From contig NC_092872.1 in the NCBI RefSeq assembly GCF_028372415.1, forward strand, positions 395,858,853 through 395,922,852: 64,000 nt of DNA. The letters are read 5' to 3'. Of this stretch, positions 57,325 through 64,000 are shown in pieces (positions within the stretch are counted from its first letter, which is position 1; each line of letters starts with the position of its first letter). Under the pieces are notes generated by a model. That model was not told the DNA's origin. It worked only from the letters and a program-made list of their open reading frames with translations, and made no database searches. A program made the position numbers and the translations under genes. Source of the DNA: Notamacropus eugenii (Eukaryota > Chordata > Mammalia > Diprotodontia > Macropodidae).

Positions 57325-58020
57325 TAAAATATGATTTTTTTCAAATAGTGAGATATAACAAAAAAAAAATCAGAAAAAAACCCAACTATGTCTTGTTTAG
57401 AAAAAAAGAATTGTAGTTTTAGACCTAGAAATTCTAGCACAGTTTTAATGTCCATTGGCAAATTTAGGAGCCTAATAAAGAGATTGAGAATACTTCAGCA
57501 GTATACCTGAGGTTAGAGAGAGAAAATTCAGTTTCAACATCAATCCAGAAACTGAGTTTTGGCTTATTTGTAAAATCTTCCTGAAGGTACAGCATTAAAA
57601 TTCAGTCAAAGATTCACTGATGCAAAATGTCAAACAATCTGTATGTATGCAACCTTAAAAAATAGTGAAATCTCCTTCTATCACTCTTTATTGTTTTGTT
57701 TGTATTTGTGTTTTGCTTTTCTCTTTCTGTCAAAGAATATAGTCTGCTGCCCAGGGCTATGTCATTTTCCAATGCAAAATCATGCCTGCTAGACTGTGCT
57801 ATTTTGACAAAGGATAGGTACTACCCTGCTTTTTGCAAAGAATTCCTTGTTACTATCATATAGCTAACAACACTATGAATTACTTATCTGTAGTTTGGGA
57901 ATTGATCAGCTGAAATTTAATGCAAGTAATTTAACCACTGTCTTAACATTTATTTTATAAATGTTATCTCATTTGATCATCACCTTCTTAAAATATCAAT
58001 TATGCATTCATCAATAATTA
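57325..58020. other. Unique-looking DNA, nothing recognised
   Basis: 57740-57930 is repeat-free with mixed composition and could be constrained, but no motif stands out. 57945-57990 has MIR-like 'aaatgttatctcatttgatcatcacc'. Confidence 0.35.
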
Positions 58021-58024
58021 CAAT

Positions 58025-58320
58025 ATGGTTGTTAGTTGTTGTCCTTCATTCTCAAAAAAGACCAAAATGACATCACTATAAGAGTCAAGTTTCAATATGG
58101 ATGATACGACCAATATGAGTATGGAATGCTCTATCACAGGCTGGGCACAAATGGTCCATGTGAACACACTCTAAACGTGTGCATCCTGTGTTTCCTTTGA
58201 GCTGTTTCAATTCTGCTTTGCTCATAGAGCACAGCACTTTCTCTGATGTGGGCACACCATGCTGAGCAGTCCTGTGCTAGTGTCTCCCATGTCAATCAGT
58301 TCCAAAGTTCCATTTAGAGC
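58025..58320 (-). repeat. RTE-tailed SINE, antisense
   Basis: Begins 'gttgttagttgttgtccttcattctc', the complement of the RTE-type 3' end, then 'gaccaaaatgacatcacta'. It continues with 'cctttgagctgtttcaattctgctttgctcat' and 'tcctgtgctagtgtctcccatgtc', the body of the marsupial RTE-related repeat. Confidence 0.75.
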
Positions 58321-58448
58321 CAGTGAGGACATCGGAGTCATCTAGTCTTAGAACAAGGAAGTTAAACAATATGCTATAGGTCACCTAAGTTAAGTATCGA
58401 ATTTGAGATTTGAACCAAGGTCCTCTGACTCCAAAGTAGTGTTTTTTT
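58321..58448 (-). repeat. MIR-like fragment, antisense
   Basis: 'gtcatctagtcttagaacaaggaag', 'tataggtcacctaagttaag' and 'tttgaaccaaggtcctctgactcc'. Confidence 0.55.
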
Positions 58449-58824
58449 TCTCTGACACCTAATTACCTTCTTCCATTTCCCCCCACCTATCCCCATCATG
58501 TTTAACTGCTTTATAGAGAGAATAACCAACTCAATGGAATTTCTCTAAATAATGATAGAGTTTTCTATTACACATACATACACATATAATATAATACAAC
58601 ACATTTTCTAGAAATATGATAATCAGTGCAGAAATTTGAAGTTAAGTAAACTCCTATAAATCAGACTGGCATTTTTTTCTGTAACTAATTATTAGAGAAT
58701 GTCCTAAGTGACTGAGATGTAAAATAACTTAAACAACATTATTGTTAGGATATTTCAGTGATAGGACCAGAAACCAGGTGTTTGCTGTAAGACTAACCAT
58801 TTAGCTACTGTACCAAACTGATTC

Positions 58825-59020
58825 ATTAAACATACATACATGCACACATGTATGTACATACACACATATATACACGCATTTATGTGTATATGTATATATT
58901 TATATACACACATGTATATGTGTATAATATATACACACAAACACATACACATATATGTGTATGTATATGTATATTTGTTTATAATAATATAGGCCATATG
59001 TATATATATATATACCATAT
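58825..59020. repeat. (TA/CA/TG)n low-complexity tract
   Basis: CATACATACATGCACACATG and repeated TATATACACACA/TGTATATGTATA words. The open frame across it is an artefact. Confidence 0.85.
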
Positions 59021-59054
59021 TGTGTAACTATTCTATATTTACATATAGGATTTT

Positions 59055-59310
59055 CTAATAATCCTTTATTAAGCACCTACTAGGTGCTAGGCACTCTACC
59101 AGGTGCTTAATAAACATTATCTCATTTAATCCTCACAATAATCCACCATCAGGTAGATGCTACTATTATCCCCCATTCTATGGATGGTTAAGGAAACTAA
59201 AGTAGATGGAGGTTTAATAAATTGACTAAGACCACATAGCTAGTATGTGTTAAAATCTGGACTTGAAATCAGATCTTCCTCAGCCCAGGCTCAACACTAT
59301 TTTTTTGCTC
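59055..59310 (-). repeat. MIR-type SINE, antisense, near complete
   Basis: 'tttattaagcacctactaggtgctaggcac', 'attatctcatttaatcctcacaataa', 'gttaaggaaactaaagtag' and 'gaccacatagctagtatgtg'. A second short piece with 'gagaaaactgaggcttacagagataag' lies at 59325-59400. Confidence 0.75.
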
Positions 59311-59399
59311 CTGCTGCCTCTTTTTAGAGAAGAGAAAACTGAGGCTTACAGAGATAAGTGACTTACCCAAGGTCATACAAGAAGTTGGTAGCAGAATAT

Positions 59400-59770
59400 A
59401 GAACACAGCATTGTTTTGGTTTTTCTTTTTGCTTCTCAGTTCCCTAATTTCCCTCAGCAGCCTTCAGTTCTTACTTTCTTCCTTTGTTGAATTCCTGTGG
59501 TACTTTTAACTAATTAGCAAACCTTAACCTATACTTATAGTAAACCTTGGTGCCTGTCTTTTCTCTAGTTTTTCCAAGTCAGTTGCCCAGAATAGACTGA
59601 AAGTTACTCCAGCACTTCACGGAGTGGAGAATAGGACAAAACATGGTGGTCTTGCTTTCAATTTTTGTAGATTAACATGCCTTTAATGTAATTCTCATCG
59701 GGAGTGGGGGAGGGGAGGGAGAAGAAGAGACAGAGACAGACAGAGATGAAGAGAGAGAAGGGAGAAAGTC
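59400..59770. other. Unassigned DNA with a GA-rich end
   Basis: No gene. 59705-59765 is purine-rich and runs into the microsatellite. Confidence 0.35.
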
Positions 59771-59772
59771 AG

Positions 59773-59777
59773 AAACA

Positions 59778-59843
<66 letters not shown>
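59773..59843. repeat. (AC)n-(AG)n compound microsatellite
   Basis: About 11 AC units, then about 24 AG units, perfect. Confidence 0.97.
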
Positions 59844-59845
<2 letters not shown>

Positions 59846-60159
59846 TGACATGGCATCATGCTAAGCCTCTAAATGACAGGTAAGAATACTATAATTCTAA
59901 TGCTCTGAAGAGAAACTAAAAGACCACTTCAGTATTTCTTACTAATTTCACTAATCAAACTTAAGAAATTCATTTAAGATATATAATCGTGTTTGAAATG
60001 ATATACACAGTACCTGGTTAAATTTAAAATTATAAGATTCTAAGTAATAGAAAATTATTTCTTAAGGGCAATTTTCCCTGACACCATGTATGTTGTTACT
60101 GCCGCTATTATTGTGTATGTTTCCCCCCTCATACATATCAATGGCTGGATGACTAAAGG

Positions 60160-60285
60160 CAGTACAATAAAGTGGAAAGAGAGCTGAAATAAGAGCTAGA
60201 AAGCATGGATTCATTTCGTGCTTCTGACACTTACAGGTTATATAACCTTTAGGAATCACTTAGCTTCTCAATACCCCCAGGAAAT
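60160..60285 (+). repeat. MIR/MON-like SINE fragment
   Basis: 'taaagtggaaagagagctgaaat', 'cttctgacacttacaggttatataac' and 'aatcacttagcttctcaata'. Confidence 0.5.
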
Positions 60286-60289
60286 CCTC

Positions 60290-60955
60290 TGAGAACACAT
60301 GTTACAGTGCAGTTTATTATCTACATTGGTAGAAGTAGTTTCTTCACTGGATCTTTAACAATAAAATCACAAGTCTGAACCAAACTGAACCAAACATGCA
60401 AACACACAAACAAATAAACAAATGAGCAACAACAACAAAAAAACCCACCATAACATTTTTCTGACTACCCCCTTAATGTAATATGTGTGATGTAAATTCT
60501 CACTTGCTTGACATTTTAGTGTTTTTAGCTTGTATAATGTTCTTAATTTTTCTTGGCATCATGAACCACTTTAGATGCCTGATGAAGCCTATGAACCCCT
60601 CAAAATAATGTGTTTAAATGTGTAAAATAAAATACATAAGAATTGCCAAGGAAATCCATTATATTTAAATACAAGTACCAAAATATTACAACCTAAAACA
60701 TTCATGGTCCTCATGTTAAGAGCCCTTGACTTATTTTTTTATATCTATTTTTATATATCTTGTAGGTGCTTTTTAATATATGTCATATTAATAGAACATT
60801 AGCCCCCTGAAGGTACGAATTCTTTCATTTTTGCCTTTATATTCTTAAAATTGCCAGACCACTGCATAATCAGAGTTTATAAGTACTTATTGATGGTTGA
60901 TTGTCCTTTTTACCATGTAAATGAGAGAGAATGGAATAGTAAGATTAATTACATT
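60290..60955. other. AT-rich DNA; possible L2 tail remnant
   Basis: 'acattagccccctgaaggtacgaattctttcatttttgcc' (60795-60835) resembles an L2 3' UTR. Nothing else recognised. Confidence 0.35.
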
Positions 60956-60957
60956 AT

Positions 60958-60980
60958 GGATAGATGATAGATAGATAGAC

Positions 60981-61037
<57 letters not shown>

Positions 61038-61090
61038 TAGATATGTGTGTATGCATGTATGTATGTATGTACATGTATATACATATATGT
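60958..61090. repeat. (GATA)n then (GTAT)n microsatellite
   Basis: About 19 GATA units with one GACA, followed by TGTATGTATGTATG and TATATACATATATG words. Confidence 0.95.
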
Positions 61091-61094
61091 GTGT

Positions 61095-61635
61095 GTATAC
61101 TGTGTTTATGAGATTTGTACAATCTGAAGATCCTTAAGAATCAGCATTTGGTGAAAGTTTTAATACACTTTCATAGAAAAAGGATGAATGTTTAATTAAC
61201 AGTCTGAAGTAATGCCTTTTATTTTGAAGATTACAGGTTAGAAGCCTTGATCCAAATACAAGTACAGGACACTTTCCTGCATAAAGATGTCAAAAGAAAA
61301 TCTTATAAAAACCACCTCTAATTCTAACTGGTATTCTAGTCATCAAGGATCTTTTTTGCTGAAAGAAAATCTATTTGTACATAATTTTAAGAATTTGAAT
61401 ATTAGATATAATGCACTTTAACTAAACATTTCAAAGAATTTAAGCTTAAGGCTCAGGAAATCAAAAGTTTTGATAAATCTGATACTACAGTTCCAAAACA
61501 GATGATTTTTCTTTCTTATTGAATTTCTTTTGTCCCTTTTGTGTTTATGATGAATATCATGTCATCTCCTCAATATGTAGTATTTATTTACCAAAATTCT
61601 TAGAAAATTTTGAGGTGGTGGAAAGCGCATTAAAA
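61095..61635. other. AT-rich DNA, nothing recognised
   Basis: No repeat or gene identified. Confidence 0.35.
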
Positions 61636-61639
61636 AATT

Positions 61640-61775
61640 AGAAGTCTATAGGCTGAGCTTCTCATGTTGGCTATTTTTAATTCATATTATCTTGACTAAG
61701 ATACCTGGGAATTCTGAATCTCAGTTTCTTCATATGTAGAATGAGTGACTTCTCAGTTCTACTATAGATACAACA
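61640..61775 (+). repeat. MIR/MON-like SINE fragment
   Basis: 'ctgaatctcagtttcttcatatgtagaatg' with diverged flanks. Confidence 0.45.
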
Positions 61776-62034
61776 AACTCTGACTCTCACTAAAATGAGA
61801 ATATTCCTTGTTGACTGAGTGATCTAATTTTTATATAAAATAGCAAATCCTCTACAAATATTACATATGATGATTTGCTTAATAAGTCATTATTGATTCA
61901 CTGAGTTGTGCTATAAAATAATGATTCAATAATTCTGTCATTCTTATTAGGGTCCCTAGAGAGAGAGATTGCCAATAGGCCACCACTGAAAATAGTGAAA
62001 CTATTCTAGAAAAACATCATGGTATATTTGAAAG

Positions 62035-62215
62035 AATGTTAATCTTTGAGTTGGAAAATTGTATTTTAGTGCCGTCTCTGTCACTAATTAGCTATGGGAT
62101 GATATTGGCAAGTCACTTTCCCTCTCTAGGCTTTTTCATCATCTGTGACATCAGCGGGTTGTACTGAGTGAAGACTATGTCTTATTCTAGATCTAAAATT
62201 CTCTTCTAGTTGAAC
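62035..62215 (+). repeat. MIR/MON-like SINE
   Basis: 'gagttggaaaattgtattttagtgccg', 'cactaattagctatgggatgatattggcaagtcactt' and 'ccctctctaggctttttcatcatctgtg'. Confidence 0.65.
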
Positions 62216-62219
62216 CCTT

Positions 62220-62995
62220 ACAACATGTAGTTTGAATTTTTTCCCTCAAAGCAATCAGCAGCATTTATATTTGCTGTTATTTTTAGTCATTAGAGGCAGC
62301 AGCATTCAGATTCAACTTCATTATATTTCTGAAAATCTTACAATTAGTTATTTAGGATCATAGCCACTGTTCTTTTTTTCTTGCCATGAAATAATAGATA
62401 CAAGCCCAGGGTTGCAATGGAACTTGGCCAAGCTGGGCAATCATGCCAAATGAATGGCTATTCATCAGAACATTAGCAGATTTTTTAAAAGCGACCTTTA
62501 TGATGCTAGGAATTTGAAATAGCCATTGATGTGATAGAGGTTTAGGAAGGTATGATTCTTATTGAATTATAAGTTCAACTGTTATTTTACCCTGGTCTAA
62601 TCTGTTCCAGATTCCTTTAGCATAGGTGATCAGGTTGTTAGGTTAATGAAACTAGAGTCAAAATCATGGTCCCAGAGTTCTGTTCCATTTAGTTTCTATC
62701 TGTTTCTTTGCCACAAACTGAATCTCTAATGCTGAATAGATAGTCAAAAATACCAAAAAGGATCTCAGTGAGAAACTATAGATAAAACAGTCAAATACAT
62801 CCACCTGACTGTCAAAACAGCAAAGAGTATGAAATTGTTTTTGATACTTCAAGGGCATGAAATTTCATCAACATTGTTCCCCTTCCATCATACAAAGTCT
62901 TTTATAATTTTGGGAGTAGTCTGTAAGAATGACTGTGATAGAAAAATTTGTGTCTCTGAGATCCATCTGGTGAAAACTCTCAAGTCAGTCAGTTA
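62220..62995. other. Repeat-free DNA, nothing recognised
   Basis: No gene or repeat. 62260-62480 is of mixed composition and may be constrained. Confidence 0.35.
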
Positions 62996-62999
62996 GCCA

Positions 63000-63565
63000 G
63001 TGAACATTTATTAAGTACCAAACGTGTGCCAGGCATTATATTAAGCTCGGGAGAATCAAATAAAGACAAAAAAACAGTCCCTGTTCTCCAGGAGCTAATA
63101 GATTAATCAGGGAGACAACATGTAAGCAATTGTGTACCAACAAGGTCTGCATAGGATACAGGATTAATTAAAAGAAGGATGACACTAGAATTATAGGGAT
63201 CAGGAAAGGTTTCCTATAGAAAGTAAAATTTTAGCTAAGACTGGAGGGAAGCCAGAGAAATCAGAAGGTAGAAATGAGAAGGGACAGCATTACAAACATG
63301 GGCAACAGACAGTTGCAATGGCCAGAGTCAGGAGATGGAGTGTCTTATCTGAGGAGCAGAAAGGAGGCAAAATTCAAAGAATCATAGAGTATATGGAGGG
63401 ATATAAGAAGTAGGAACCTAGAAAGAGAGAGCAGAAGTGGGGAAGGGAGGCAGATTTTGAAGGGCTTTGAACAACAGAGAATTTTATACTTGATCCTGAT
63501 GGTAATAAGTAACCACTGGAGATTATTGAATTAGGGCGTGACATGGTCAGACCTCTTTCATCATC
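63000..63565 (-). mobile_element. Antisense L2, 3' part
   Basis: 'gaacatttattaagtaccaaacgtgtgccaggc', 'acagtccctgttctccaggagctaata', 'agggagacaacatgtaagcaa', 'gaaaggtttcctatagaaag', 'ttgaagggctttgaacaac' and 'gggcgtgacatggtcagacctc'. Confidence 0.8.
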
Positions 63566-63569
63566 TCTC

Positions 63570-63845
63570 CTTTTTGGAATCCCTACTTCAAGATTCAGCA
63601 AAACTGCTACCTTCCTACAAGAGTCCTTTCCATATTGTCCAAATTGCTATTGATTCTTTGCTTTGCTTAATTAATTTTTTATGAATTTGTAAATATTTTG
63701 AATTTAATTATCTATGTAAATCCCTCTCCAGCCTCATAGAACATAAGCTCCCTGAGGATAGAAAATGTTTTGCTTTTGTCTTTCTATCCTAAGGAAACAA
63801 TATCTAGCACTCCATCAGGGATTAAAAAATTCTTATTTAATTAAG
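63570..63845 (+). mobile_element. Sense L2 3' end
   Basis: 'acaagagtcctttccatattgtcc', 'catagaacataagctccctgaggatag', 'tgtctttctatcctaagg' and 'atctagcactccatcagg'. It forms an inverted pair with the preceding antisense L2. Confidence 0.65.
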
Positions 63846-64000
63846 TTGAAATGAATGAATGTGGAGTTCTTCACCCATAGTTGTGAAGGTGTTCTAGCTT
63901 GATTGAAACATACCAGAGCTTCCTAAACTTCATTTACATTGCATTTTAGAATCCATGGTCCCTTTCATGAGGCACTGCAGTGGGACTTTAATGGAGGTTC

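Overview
This window looks like non-coding, repeat-dominated DNA from a marsupial nuclear genome (AT-rich, no dense gene structure). The main evidence is the repeat mix. There are LINE-1 (L1) copies with a marsupial-style 3' end. There are HAL1-like 'half-L1' copies, which carry ORF1 only. There are tRNA-derived SINEs whose 3' part reads like 'tcaggaagac...ggcctcagaca...gggcaagtcactt', and RTE-tailed SINEs ending in 'gaacgaaggacaaac'. Many old L2, L3/CR1 and MIR-like copies and many (GATA)n, (AC)n and (AG)n microsatellites are also present. I cannot name the species. I found no intact protein-coding gene. Every open frame I could interpret is a relic of a retroelement or of a processed pseudogene.

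Layout. 1-1435: 3' half of a HAL1-like element. 1440-12930: old MIR, L2, L3 and SINE fragments, a perfect (AG)n tract and a small hAT-type element. 12930-14395: processed pseudogene of XRCC6 (Ku70) on the minus strand. 14459-22610: a decayed L1, split near its 3' end by about 1.9 kb that contains a hAT-type element, (TATC)n tracts and an internally deleted HAL1. 22615-25130: mostly unique DNA. 25600-26480: antisense L2. 26637-27405: solo LTR. 27480-30535: long sense L2. 31037-35640: minus-strand HAL1 interrupted by a plus-strand HAL1. 36018-41808: the best-preserved L1, with a chimeric 5' leader and a nearly complete but broken ORF2. 42840-43600: a second copy of the same LTR. 43610-45185: repeat-free DNA that may contain a conserved non-coding element. 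45185-64000: MIR, L2 and L1 fragments, a 7SL (SRP) RNA retropseudogene at 50273-50541, an L2 3' end, an RTE-tailed SINE and several microsatellites.

How the pieces relate. The L1 copies explain most of the rest: HAL1 derivatives, the Ku70 and 7SL retropseudogenes and the SINEs are products normally mobilised by L1-type reverse transcriptase. Several microsatellites sit at retroelement tails or at one shared position downstream of ORF1, suggesting they arose from the elements. I saw no sign of a new multi-gene system. The most useful observations are the HAL1 deletion series, the 7SL and Ku70 retrocopies, the chimeric L1 leader and the repeat-free stretch near 44-45 kb. All assignments are by eye and no database search was run.
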